From Zobellella endophytica (GTDB lineage: Bacteria > Pseudomonadota > Gammaproteobacteria > Enterobacterales > Aeromonadaceae): a stretch of DNA of 64,000 bases. Shown one piece after another: positions 17,359 through 24,835 of the stretch. Location: assembly GCF_003012775.1 (NCBI RefSeq), contig NZ_PXYG01000002.1, forward strand, positions 682,001-746,000, given 5' to 3'. The translations under genes and the position numbers were made by a program. Position 1 is the first letter of the stretch, and the number at the start of each line of letters is the position of its first letter. The notes beneath the pieces were generated by a model, which saw only the letters and a list, made by a program, of their open reading frames with translations, did not search any database and was not told the origin of the DNA.

Positions 17359-18527
17359 AAGCGGCCGATGGCGCACCAAGACAGCAGCTTGAGGCCCAGG
17401 GCGCCCAGCAGTATGCACAGGCCGAGGCTGAAGGCGGTATCCACGCCATACAGCACCAGCCCGGCCGACAACAGGCTGGCGCAGAGCATCTGCAGGGCGC
17501 CGGACAAGGCCGCCGCCGCCCCGGCCAAGTCCCGGTACGGCTCCAGCAGCCGGCTCATGGCATTGGGAAAGGCCATGCCGTTGCCCAGCGCCTGCAGAAA
17601 GATGCCGGCGATCATCCAGCCCGGCCGCAGGGGCGCCAGCATCACCCAGACACCGGCGGCCATCTGGATCAGGGGGCTCAGCCGCAGCACCTGCCCGGCA
17701 CTGACCCGGTGCTGAATGCGGTTGTTGACGATACCGCCCAGCAACAGCCCCAGCGCCGGGATCAGCGCCCAGCGGCCGTACTCCGCCGCACTCATGCCGA
17801 TCTGCTGCTGCATCACATAAGGCAGTACCGAAATGGCCAGCATCATCAACGAAAACTGGCCCCACAGCATGCCACCATGACCGAGAAAGTGCCGCTGCCC
17901 CAGCAGTTGGCGGTAGTTGGCGACGATGGTTGTCAGGCGCATGGGGCGACGCTTACCGTTGTGGGTTTCCTCGAACCCGGCCAGCAGCAGCAGCCACAGG
18001 GTCAGCAGATAGAGCAGCATGGCGGCGAAGACGTTGTACCATCCCAGGTGGTGGCCGATCAGACCGCCCAGAGCCGGGGCCATGATCGGCGTAAACGCCG
18101 CCGCCATCGCCACATAGGAAAGCGCGTTACGCAGCGCCGGCCCCTCGAAGCTGTCGCGCAGCATGGCGCGAGACACCACGGCGCCGCAGCCGGCGCCGAG
18201 CCCCTGTAACAGCCGCCCGATCAGCAACCACTCGAAGGACACCCCGGGCAACAGACAGAGCCCGACGCCCAGCAGGGCCAGGGTCAGCCCCGCCAGCAGC
18301 ACCGGGCGGCGACCGCGGGCATCGCTCAGCGGGCCGTACAGCAGCTGTACCGGACCGAAGGCAAACAGATAGGCGGAGATCAGCCATTGCACCCGTTCCG
18401 GCTCTTCCGCCAGGGCGATGCTGATGGCCGGCAACACGGGAAACAGCAACCCTACGCTGAGCTGTCCCATGCTGACGATAAGACAGGCCAGTATGATAGT
18501 ACGAGTCTGCCTGGCAGGCGCTGCCAC
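17355..18527 (-). CDS. EmrD/Bcr-like multidrug efflux MFS transporter
   Basis: A 390-residue, 12-helix DHA1-type transporter. Motif A is YGPLSDARGRRPVLL and motif C is AFTPIMAPALGGLIG. The N-terminus (ILACLIVSMGQLSVGLLFPVLPAI) and overall pattern resemble EmrD more than Bcr. It converges with the other pump over 4 bp, so the two are antisense at their ends. The start at 18527 is followed by a clean first helix; the upstream 104 bp is shared with the divergent Hfq-like gene. Confidence 0.88.
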   Translation of the reverse strand: MAAPARQTRTIILACLIVSMGQLSVGLLFPVLPAISIALAEEPERVQWLISAYLFAFGPVQLLYGPLSDARGRRPVLLAGLTLALLGVGLCLLPGVSFEWLLIGRLLQGLGAGCGAVVSRAMLRDSFEGPALRNALSYVAMAAAFTPIMAPALGGLIGHHLGWYNVFAAMLLYLLTLWLLLLAGFEETHNGKRRPMRLTTIVANYRQLLGQRHFLGHGGMLWGQFSLMMLAISVLPYVMQQQIGMSAAEYGRWALIPALGLLLGGIVNNRIQHRVSAGQVLRLSPLIQMAAGVWVMLAPLRPGWMIAGIFLQALGNGMAFPNAMSRLLEPYRDLAGAAAALSGALQMLCASLLSAGLVLYGVDTAFSLGLCILLGALGLKLLSWCAIGRF

Positions 18528-18631
18528 CTCGACTCCTTATGAGTTGTTGGATTAATGTGAGCTTTGCTTTGACAAGCTGGGCATTCATTAAGCACAATCA
18601 AGGTTGAAAAATTACAAACAGGACTGCCTAC

Positions 18632-19021
18632 ATGACTGCCCAATCATCTAATCCCCAATCGCTGCAACAAGCCTTTTCATTGGGTAACGGACAGGATGCG
18701 GCACTGAACTGGTTGCGCAAGAATCAGACTCATTGCGCCATCTTCCTCACCAATGGCATCAAGCTGGAAGGGATGATCAGTGCCTTTGACCAATACAGTA
18801 TCCTGCTGTCGGACCCGCGCGGTCAGCAGCAGCTGATTTACAAAGCCAAGATATCCACCATTTCGCCGGCCACCCGCCGACCGCCGCGCACCGGGGTGAT
18901 CATCAACAAGCCCCGTCGCCCGCGCTACGAAAACCACCACGATCACCACGGCCATCAGGATCATCACGGTCATCAGGATAATCACGGCCATCATGACGAT
19001 GGCCAGGATGAACAGTCCTAG
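18632..19021 (+). CDS. Hfq-like RNA chaperone paralogue with a histidine-rich tail
   Basis: A 129-residue Sm-fold protein. The core (about residues 21-80) matches Hfq: FLTNGIKLEGMISAFDQYSILL is the Sm1 motif and LIYKAKISTISP the Sm2 motif. Differences from canonical Hfq: the KHA of Sm2 (YKHAIS) is KAK here, so the proximal-face His57 equivalent is lost; Phe42 is Tyr; distal Tyr25 is Phe; the rim RR pair is RK. The N-terminus is about 15 residues longer than usual. The tail carries 11 histidines plus aspartates in residues 102-121, a likely metal-binding segment. None of the canonical hfq neighbours (miaA, hflX) is here, so this is probably a second Hfq. Confidence 0.85.
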   Translation: MTAQSSNPQSLQQAFSLGNGQDAALNWLRKNQTHCAIFLTNGIKLEGMISAFDQYSILLSDPRGQQQLIYKAKISTISPATRRPPRTGVIINKPRRPRYENHHDHHGHQDHHGHQDNHGHHDDGQDEQS

Positions 19022-19042
19022 GCCACTCCCTGTCGGCAGAGG

Positions 19043-19624
19043 TCAGCCCAGCTCGGGCTGACCCTCCACCACCATTACACAGGCCATGCCGGCCGCCGTC
19101 GCCGCCTGCCGGCCGATGGGCGTATCCTCGAATACCAGACAGCGCTCGGGGCTGATGCCCAGCCCGTCCGCTGCCCGCAGATAGGTCTCGGGGCCGGGTT
19201 TGTGCTGCTCGACGTCATCGGCGGTGATCACCACCGGAAAAAACGCCTTCAGGCCGGTATTGGCCAGCACCCGCTCGGCATTAACCCGGGACGACCCGGT
19301 GCCGATGGCCATGGGCCGGCCGCGATGCTGTTCGAGCAGGGCCAGCATGGCGGGAAACGGTCGGGCCTGGGGCAGCAGCGTCTGGTAATGATCGTTTTTG
19401 ACCTGCACCACCCGCTCGCCATCCAGGGAAATCCCCTGCTCCCGGTTGATGATGTCCACGATCTTGCGGCTGGGCACCCCCCCCAGCGCGTAGAGCCAGT
19501 CGGCGTCGTAGACAAAGCCGAACTCCCGCGAGGCCAGCTCCCAGGAAGCCAGGTGCAGGGGCATGGTATCCACCAGGGTACCGTCGAGATCAAAAATCAA
19601 ACCGTCAAATTGTTCCGGATTCAT
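19043..19624 (-). CDS. HAD-family sugar phosphatase, YqaB/beta-phosphoglucomutase-like
   Basis: A 193-residue haloacid dehalogenase hydrolase of subgroup I. Motif I is FDLDGTLVDT with both catalytic aspartates, motif II is the Thr/Ser in IGTGSSR, motif III the Lys in HKPGPETY, and motif IV is VFEDTPIG. It resembles E. coli YqaB, a fructose-1-phosphate/6-phosphogluconate phosphatase; beta-phosphoglucomutase is the main alternative. The ATG at 19624 has GGAACAGAG upstream; a TTG four codons earlier is less likely. Confidence 0.85.
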   Translation of the reverse strand: MNPEQFDGLIFDLDGTLVDTMPLHLASWELASREFGFVYDADWLYALGGVPSRKIVDIINREQGISLDGERVVQVKNDHYQTLLPQARPFPAMLALLEQHRGRPMAIGTGSSRVNAERVLANTGLKAFFPVVITADDVEQHKPGPETYLRAADGLGISPERCLVFEDTPIGRQAATAAGMACVMVVEGQPELG

Positions 19625-19632
19625 GCTCTGTT

Positions 19633-19660
19633 CCAAATAATATGGCCGCTTGCGCGGCCA
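19633..19660 (-). terminator. Intrinsic terminator after dapA
   Basis: On the minus strand TGGCCGC-GCAA-GCGGCCA is followed by TATTATTT, 7 bp after the dapA stop. It separates dapA from the phosphatase gene, whose ribosome site lies just beyond. Confidence 0.8.
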
Positions 19661-19666
19661 TCGGGG

Positions 19667-20539
19667 TTAAATCAGTTCCAGTTCTTCCATCACCTGGCGA
19701 ATCCGCGCCTTGGTGCCGTCCTGCAGCGGCACCACCGGGATGCGGCAGTCTTCGCTGGCCAGCCCCAGCAGCGACAACCCGTATTTGGGGCAGGCGGGGT
19801 TGGGCTCGGCGAACATCGCCTGGTGCAACGGCAGCAGCCTGTCCTGCAGTGCGCGGGCTTCTTCCCATTTGCCGGCCAGGGTCAGTTCCTGCAGCTGGGC
19901 ACACAGGCGGGGCGCTACGTTGGCGGTGACCGAAATGCAGCCCTGACCGCCGGCCACGTTGTAGGACACCGCGGTGCCGTCCTCTCCGGACAGCCAGGCG
20001 AAGGACTTCTTGATCAGCTGACGCTCGGCCCAGGGCCGGGCCAGGTCGCCGGTGGCATCCTTCACCCCGGCGATACGCGGCAGCGCCGCGATGCGCGCCA
20101 TGGTGGCCGGGGAAATATCCACCACGGCCCGGGGCGGGATATTATAGACGATGATGGGCAGCTCGGTCGCATCGTGCAGCATCTTGAAGTGCGCGTACAG
20201 GCCGTCCTGATTGGGCCTGTTGTAATAGCCGGCCACATGCAGGGTGGCGTCGGCGCCCACCTGCTGGGCGTAGTTGCTGTATTCGATGGCTTCCACCGGG
20301 TTGTTGGAGCCGGCCCCGGCGATCACCGGCACTCTGCCCGCCGCCTGCTCGACCACGATTTCAATCACGCGGCAGTGCTCATCATGGCTCAGAGTCGGAC
20401 TTTCCCCGGTGGTGCCCACCGGCACAATGCCGTGAGTACCCTCCTCGATGTGCCACTCAACCATGCGGCGCAGGGCCGCCTCGTCGAGACGATCACCGTC
20501 AAAGGGGGTAAGCAGGGCAACTAAAGAACCGCGAAACAT
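19667..20539 (-). CDS. dapA: 4-hydroxy-tetrahydrodipicolinate synthase
   Basis: Condenses pyruvate with aspartate semialdehyde, the first committed step to diaminopimelate and lysine. The 290-residue TIM barrel shows the TTGES motif, the catalytic Tyr in VYNIPPR and the Schiff-base Lys in GVKDATGD, all intact. AAGGAG precedes the ATG. Downstream is a terminator rather than bamC (the usual partner in enterobacteria). Upstream on the same strand are an intrinsic terminator and a 22-codon ORF with a ribosome site, the layout of an attenuator. Confidence 0.97.
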   Translation of the reverse strand: MFRGSLVALLTPFDGDRLDEAALRRMVEWHIEEGTHGIVPVGTTGESPTLSHDEHCRVIEIVVEQAAGRVPVIAGAGSNNPVEAIEYSNYAQQVGADATLHVAGYYNRPNQDGLYAHFKMLHDATELPIIVYNIPPRAVVDISPATMARIAALPRIAGVKDATGDLARPWAERQLIKKSFAWLSGEDGTAVSYNVAGGQGCISVTANVAPRLCAQLQELTLAGKWEEARALQDRLLPLHQAMFAEPNPACPKYGLSLLGLASEDCRIPVVPLQDGTKARIRQVMEELELI

Positions 20540-20580
20540 GGAAACTCCTTCTCCTGGCTAGAGGATTAAAGATTTTGGAT

Positions 20581-20616
20581 TAAAAAACCCCGGCTGCTGC
20601 TGCGTAACCGGGGTTT
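20581..20616 (-). terminator. Terminator in the dapA leader (putative attenuator)
   Basis: On the minus strand a 9-bp stem (AAACCCCGG with CCGGGGTTT, 14-nt loop) is followed by a T-run. It ends 42 bp before the dapA start and no other gene ends here on this strand, so it must act inside the dapA leader. Its loop and 3' arm contain GCAGCCG (20591-20597), exactly complementary to CGGCTGC in the leader ORF (20665-20671). Confidence 0.85.
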
Positions 20617-20651
20617 GAGAACTTCTCGTCTTGATGAGGATCAGGCGTCGG

Positions 20652-20720
20652 TCACGCAATAGGGGCAGCCGCTTTTCGTTTAAGCGGGTTGGCCGGTTTG
20701 CGTTTAATGGTAAAAATCAT
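20652..20720 (-). CDS. Putative 22-residue lysine/arginine leader peptide of dapA
   Basis: A short ORF with ATG at 20720, AGGTG 8 bp upstream, and TGA at 20652. It has four lysine codons (all AAA) and two arginine codons arranged as two Lys-Arg-Lys triplets at codons 6-8 and 14-16. Three segments can pair in alternative ways: CCGCTT (20682-20687) with AAGCGG (20669-20674), or CGGCTGC (20665-20671) with GCAGCCG inside the terminator. Stalling at the first Lys-Arg-Lys would cover the first segment and favour antitermination. Function is inferred from layout; the peptide itself is not a family I recognise. Confidence 0.6.
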   Translation of the reverse strand: MIFTIKRKPANPLKRKAAAPIA

Positions 20721-20749
20721 GACTTGCACCTAAAAAGACCTTGAACAGC

Positions 20750-20778
20750 ATCTTTTGCTAATGACCGACAAATGTCAA
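20750..20778 (-). promoter_or_regulatory. Promoter of the dapA leader
   Basis: Perfect -35 TTGACA on the minus strand (20773-20778), 17-bp spacer and a weak -10, AAAGAT (20750-20755), placing the start near 20743, about 20 nt before the leader ATG. It overlaps the upstream part of the divergent rsmC promoter. Confidence 0.6.
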
Positions 20779-20794
20779 GGGCCGCGGTGGCATG

Positions 20795-20800
20795 TATAAT
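20795..20800 (+). promoter_or_regulatory. -10 element of the rsmC promoter
   Basis: A perfect TATAAT 33 bp before the rsmC ATG. The matching -35 region (about 20772-20777) is weak and overlaps the dapA -35 on the other strand. Confidence 0.55.
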
Positions 20801-20833
20801 GCCCAATTGCTTTGATACACTGCGGAGCCCGAA

Positions 20834-21853
20834 ATGTTTGAGGCCTTGACTCCGGTCGGCGAGATGCTGACCCGTAATTTTGATCCCCTTTGCCGGCAGA
20901 AACTGCTTATCTGTGGCCAGCTAGAAGACAGCCTGCCCCGGATGCTGGCAGAGCAGGGGCCGGCCCCGGCCGTGTTCACCACCGATTTTCGCTATTTTCA
21001 ATGGTTGCAGCAGCACGGCTATCCGGAAGCGGAGTTTGGACACCGCCCCCGGCAGCGGCTGGTGGAGGCCCTGCTGCTGCTGATGCCCAAGGCCAAGGCG
21101 GAAGCCGAATACCTGCTGGCCGCCTGCCTGCCCCTGCTCGCCCCCGGCGCCCGGATCTTTATTGCCGGCGACAACAAGGGTGGGGTCAAGGCCGCCCCCA
21201 AGCTGCTGGCGCCCTACTGTGACCAGGTCAACAAGCTCGACAGTGCCCGCCGGGCCAGCCTGTACCAGGCCGAACTGAGCCGGCCTGCCCCCGCCTTCCA
21301 GCCGGCCGACTGGGTACGCCGCTACCCGTTGACAGAGGAAGGCCTGCAGATCTGCTCGCTGCCCGGGGTGTTCAGCGCCGAGCACCTGGACAGCGGCTCC
21401 CGGCTGCTGCTGGATACAGTGACGAGCCTGCACGGCCGGGTGCTCGACTTCGGCTGCGGCGCGGGCGTGATCGGCGCCAGCCTGCTCAAACGCCACCCTG
21501 GACTGGAGCTGGAACTTATCGACATCAATGCCCTGGCGCTGGAAGCCAGCCGGTTGACGCTGGCAGAAAACCGGCTGCACGCCAAGGTCTATGCCTCCGA
21601 CGGGCTGGCCCAGGTAACCGGCAAATTCAACCACATCGTGACCAACCCGCCCTTCCACGCCGGCCTGAAGACTTTCTATCACACCACCGAAACCCTGCTG
21701 ACCCAGGCGGCCGATTACCTGCGGCCGGGGGGATCTCTTATTCTGGTGGCCAACGCTTTCCTGCCCTATCCGGAATTGATCGAACGGAATTTTGGCCATT
21801 GCGAAACCCTGGCCGCGACCGGCAAGTTCAAGATCTACCGGGCCACTCGTTGA
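20834..21853 (+). CDS. rsmC: 16S rRNA (guanine(1207)-N2)-methyltransferase RsmC
   Basis: SAM-dependent enzyme methylating G1207 of 16S rRNA in the 30S subunit. The 339-residue protein has an N-terminal pseudo-methyltransferase domain and a C-terminal catalytic domain with the SAM motif VLDFGCGAGVIGA, the acidic LIDINALALE and the substrate-base motif NPPF (TNPPFHAG). Length and two-domain layout are typical. It is transcribed divergently from dapA and followed by a terminator. Confidence 0.95.
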   Translation: MFEALTPVGEMLTRNFDPLCRQKLLICGQLEDSLPRMLAEQGPAPAVFTTDFRYFQWLQQHGYPEAEFGHRPRQRLVEALLLLMPKAKAEAEYLLAACLPLLAPGARIFIAGDNKGGVKAAPKLLAPYCDQVNKLDSARRASLYQAELSRPAPAFQPADWVRRYPLTEEGLQICSLPGVFSAEHLDSGSRLLLDTVTSLHGRVLDFGCGAGVIGASLLKRHPGLELELIDINALALEASRLTLAENRLHAKVYASDGLAQVTGKFNHIVTNPPFHAGLKTFYHTTETLLTQAADYLRPGGSLILVANAFLPYPELIERNFGHCETLAATGKFKIYRATR

Positions 21854-21883
21854 GTTTTTGCACAAATTGCCGATTTTTTGACA

Positions 21884-21910
21884 AACCGGTGTTGAACGCC
21901 GGTTTTTTTT
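21884..21910 (+). terminator. Intrinsic terminator of rsmC
   Basis: AACCGGTG-TTGAA-CGCCGGTT stem (one G-T pair) followed by eight or more T residues. Confidence 0.92.
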
Positions 21911-21932
21911 AAATTTTCCCGGAAACTGCGTA

Positions 21933-21960
21933 TTGACGACCGATAAAAAATCTATAGAAT
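21933..21960 (+). promoter_or_regulatory. Promoter of the tRNA-Leu(CAG) cluster
   Basis: TTGACG (21933-21938), 16-bp spacer, TAGAAT (21955-21960), 19 bp before the first tRNA-Leu. Confidence 0.75.
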
Positions 21961-21979
21961 TCGCAGTCCTTAGCACAGT

Positions 21980-22065
21980 GCGAGGGTGGCGGAATTGGTA
22001 GACGCGCTAGCTTCAGGTGTTAGTGTCCTATGGACGTGGGGGTTCAAGTCCCCCCCTTCGCACCA
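21980..22065 (+). tRNA. tRNA-Leu (CAG), copy 1
   Basis: 86-nt class II tRNA with a long variable arm, GGAATTGGTAGACGCGC D-arm, anticodon CAG in CTTCAGG, and encoded CCA. Closely like E. coli leuP/Q/V. Confidence 0.97.
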
Positions 22066-22131
22066 AGTTACTTTGTAAGTAACGCTAAGCAGATGACGGC
22101 CTCATCTAAAACAGCCGGACAAGTTGAGTAT

Positions 22132-22217
22132 GCGAGGGTGGCGGAATTGGTAGACGCGCTAGCTTCAGGTGTTAGTGTCCTATGGACGTGGGGGTTCAAG
22201 TCCCCCCTTTCGCACCA
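22132..22217 (+). tRNA. tRNA-Leu (CAG), copy 2
   Basis: Same as copy 1 except one base in the 3' acceptor strand (CTTTCGC instead of CCTTCGC), which changes a G-C pair to G-T. The anticodon is CAG and CCA is encoded. Confidence 0.96.
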
Positions 22218-22290
22218 GACTCCATGCAGTTTGGTAATATACTCACCATCAGGATGGTGGCTCATCTAAAACAGCCGGACAATCAGGTAT

Positions 22291-22376
22291 GCGAGGGTGG
22301 CGGAATTGGTAGACGCGCTAGCTTCAGGTGTTAGTGTCCTATGGACGTGGGGGTTCAAGTCCCCCCCTTCGCACCA
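22291..22376 (+). tRNA. tRNA-Leu (CAG), copy 3
   Basis: Identical to copy 1. The spacer before it repeats 22 bp of the spacer before copy 2 (22101-22122 and 22261-22282), so the unit arose by tandem duplication including spacer. Confidence 0.97.
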
Positions 22377-22548
22377 CGATTGTTGAATCGATAATATCTT
22401 CCTGTATTTATTCTTCTTTCTTTTTTCCCAACAGCTTCTCGCACCGTCACTGTCGACCCCTGTCGCCGCGCCTCCTTATTCCCTTGCATTTTGTTATCCG
22501 CCATCTCATCATGGGCCCTTCGTTACCAGATTGTTAAACGTGGTATCC

Positions 22549-22872
22549 ATGCGTTGGCTGTGCCGTTTTACCCTGCTGCTGTACCTAAGCCTGTTGTCCA
22601 CCACAGACACCGCCGTGGCCTATGGCCAGCAGCTGGCACCGCTGGCCGACGCCCATGCCAGCATCACCGGCCAGCAGCCCGGCCAGCCGAGCCTGCATAC
22701 CGAGGCCGCCGCCGGTGGTGACGAGCCGGATCCCGCCCTACCGTTCACCGGCCGGGGACAGGAACCCCCTCCCACCGGCCACTGGCCGGCAGCCCGGGTC
22801 GCACAGGATTCGCTTCGTTTCCTCGGCGCCCTGCATATCAGGGCCCCTCCGGCTCCTTCCTCTCTCAGCTGA
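22549..22872 (+). CDS. Possible small exported protein of unknown function
   Basis: A 107-codon ORF with a plausible signal peptide (RWLCRFTLLLYLSLLSTTDTAVA, then YGQQLAP). The mature part is low-complexity, rich in Pro, Ala and Gly, with no cysteine and no domain I recognise. The ribosome site is poor. An overlapping frame on the same strand is an extension of the CBS gene and has no merit. The signal-peptide-like start is the main argument that it is real. Confidence 0.4.
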   Translation: MRWLCRFTLLLYLSLLSTTDTAVAYGQQLAPLADAHASITGQQPGQPSLHTEAAAGGDEPDPALPFTGRGQEPPPTGHWPAARVAQDSLRFLGALHIRAPPAPSSLS

Positions 22873-22951
22873 TTCCCGGAGTGCAGCGCCACTCCCCATC
22901 ATAATAAGACATGGCCGACACCCAAATGAGTTCGGCATGAGAGGAATTGCC

Positions 22952-23512
22952 ATGAAAACACTGCCATTGTATGCCGTTGAAGCCACCGATCACCTGGTGC
23001 AGCCTGCCGATTTTACCGGTGCCTACCTCGACTCCCCGGCGCTCAGCCTGCTGAGCGACTTCAAGCACAGCCAGCCCACCATGATCGACGCCGATACCCG
23101 GGCCGCCGATGCCCTGGAGATGATGCAACACGATCATACCCGGCTGAAGCTGGTGGTCGATGACCGGGACGAGTTGCTGGGGCTGATCCAGCTGGAACAG
23201 CTGTCCCACCAGGCCATCATCCGCCAGGTGGCGAAAGGGGATGCCCGCCACGACATCCTGGTGACGGATCTGATGCTGCCCCGCGACAAGATCAAGTCGT
23301 TCTCCTATCAGCAGCTGGAGCACAGCACCATTGCCGATGTGATCCATACCCTGCAGTCCAGCGGGGAACAGTACTGCCTGGTGATCGACCGGGAATCCCA
23401 TCAGATCCGCAGCGTGATCTCGGTGCAGGACATCGCCCAACGGCTGCATATGCCGCTCGATATCCGCAAAACGCCGACCCTGCTGAATATCGTCGATACC
23501 CACTCCGCCTGA
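22952..23512 (+). CDS. CBS-domain pair protein
   Basis: A 186-residue soluble protein with two CBS motifs: ADALEMMQHDHTRLKLVVDDRDELLGLI (about residues 50-80) and IADVIHTLQSSGEQYCLVIDRESHQIRSVISVQDIAQRL (about 128-167). CBS pairs bind adenosine nucleotides and act as energy or ligand sensors; no effector domain is fused, so the partner is unknown. GAGGA lies 8 bp before the ATG at 22952. The frame is open far upstream, but that extension is out of character (Pro/Arg-rich). Confidence 0.88.
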   Translation: MKTLPLYAVEATDHLVQPADFTGAYLDSPALSLLSDFKHSQPTMIDADTRAADALEMMQHDHTRLKLVVDDRDELLGLIQLEQLSHQAIIRQVAKGDARHDILVTDLMLPRDKIKSFSYQQLEHSTIADVIHTLQSSGEQYCLVIDRESHQIRSVISVQDIAQRLHMPLDIRKTPTLLNIVDTHSA

Positions 23513-23692
23513 CGGCACGGCGGAAGCCTCCCGGTTTCCGCCTTCCCGATGCCGGCCGCGACCACCGCGGCCGGCCCACCTCCCTCATCCGGCTCCGAAG
23601 CCCGCGCGAAAGGTTTGTGCGACGCGGCACAATAGAGTAATTTGAGCGCCGCACGCTGTTGTGCGGATGGCTTTTTGAGTTTGAGATAGAGC

Positions 23693-24526
23693 ATGAATAA
23701 CGGATTTGCCCAGCTGCAGGCCCAGTTTCTACGTTTGCGCAGCAACAGACTGTTCGAAGGTTTCGTCATTACCGTCATCGTGTTGTCCGCCCTGGTGGTG
23801 GGCGCCAAAACCTACGACAACACCAGCCGTTTCGAGCACATACTGGCGGTGCTGGACGCCGCCGTCACCCTGTTCTTCCTGGTGGAAATCGCCATCCGCA
23901 TGGCGGCCGAGCCCCGCTTCCGGGACTTTTTCAAGTCCGGCTGGAATGTCTTCGACCTGGTGATAGTGCTGGCCAGCATAGTGCCCATCGACAGCACCGA
24001 TACCGTGCTGATCGCCCGCCTACTGCGGGTATTCCGCGCCCTGCGGCTGATCTCCATGATCCCCGAGCTGAGGGTGCTGCTCAATGCCCTGGTGGTGTCC
24101 ATCCCGCGCATGGGCTACGTGGCACTACTGATGTTTATCATCTTCTATATCTATGCCGCTGTCGGCAGCTTCGTGTTCGAGCAGGTGGATCCCTTCCTGT
24201 GGGGCAATATCAGCCAGGCGATGCTGACCCTGTTTCGCATCGCCACCTTCGAGGACTGGACCGATGTGATGTATGCCACCATGGAGCCCTACCCCTACAG
24301 CTGGATCTACTACGTCACCTTTATCTTCCTCACCGCCTTCATCTTCCTCAACATGATGATCGGCATCGTGCTGGAAGTGATGCAGAGCGAAAGCGAGAAA
24401 TTCAAGGCGGAAAACGGGGAAGGGCCGGAGCAGGAGAGCCGGGCACTGCAGCAGGAGCTGGATCAGTTACGCCAGCAGCTTGACCGAATGGAAGCCCTGT
24501 TGCGGGAAAATCACCGGGCTCCCTGA
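23693..24526 (+). CDS. Voltage-gated cation channel, NaChBac/Nav superfamily
   Basis: A 277-residue, six-helix channel that assembles as a tetramer. S4 carries four gating arginines at three-residue spacing (R109, R112, R115, R118). The pore loop reads T185-F-E-D-W-T-D191, at the position of the TLESWS-type selectivity filter of bacterial sodium channels. S6 (IFLNMMIGIVLEVM) leads into a charged neck and a C-terminal heptad coiled coil (about 245-275), as in NaChBac. The two extra acidic residues at filter positions 188 and 191 resemble calcium-selecting filters. The start at 23693 gives a standard N-terminus. Confidence 0.92.
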   Translation: MNNGFAQLQAQFLRLRSNRLFEGFVITVIVLSALVVGAKTYDNTSRFEHILAVLDAAVTLFFLVEIAIRMAAEPRFRDFFKSGWNVFDLVIVLASIVPIDSTDTVLIARLLRVFRALRLISMIPELRVLLNALVVSIPRMGYVALLMFIIFYIYAAVGSFVFEQVDPFLWGNISQAMLTLFRIATFEDWTDVMYATMEPYPYSWIYYVTFIFLTAFIFLNMMIGIVLEVMQSESEKFKAENGEGPEQESRALQQELDQLRQQLDRMEALLRENHRAP

Positions 24527-24573
24527 ACCGCAGCCGGGAAGAGGCCCGCCCTTCCCGGCCCCGGCATCCGGGC

Positions 24574-24774
24574 TCAGGCCCCGAGCAACAAGCCCAGGGT
24601 CAGTCCCAGCCCGGCCAGGCCGCCCACCGGCAGCCAGTACCAGTGCCGGCTGACCGAGGGTACGGTCAGCAGCAATGCAAACAGTGCAAAACCGGCGCTC
24701 AGCCACAGGGTGAGCGCCGAGGCCGGCACCCACCACACCACCGTCAGCCAGCACAATACCAATAACACGACCAT
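24574..24774 (-). CDS. Small two-helix membrane protein
   Basis: A 66-residue hydrophobic protein with two to three short membrane helices (VVLLVLCWLTVVWWV, WLSAGFALFALLLTV, GGLAGLGLTLGLLLGA). No family is recognised. The ATG at 24774 has a very strong ribosome site (GGAGGAGGTGG), which favours it over the first in-frame start at 24813. It converges on the channel gene. Confidence 0.65.
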   Translation of the reverse strand: MVVLLVLCWLTVVWWVPASALTLWLSAGFALFALLLTVPSVSRHWYWLPVGGLAGLGLTLGLLLGA

Positions 24775-24835
24775 AGCCACCTCCTCCGTCGAGTTATTGA
24801 TAATAGTTATCATTCGTTATTTTGCAAAGCTTTAT

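Noticed and set aside
22030..22269. Short ORFs across the tRNA-Leu cluster
   Set aside because: They are translations of tRNA sequence and its duplicated spacers.
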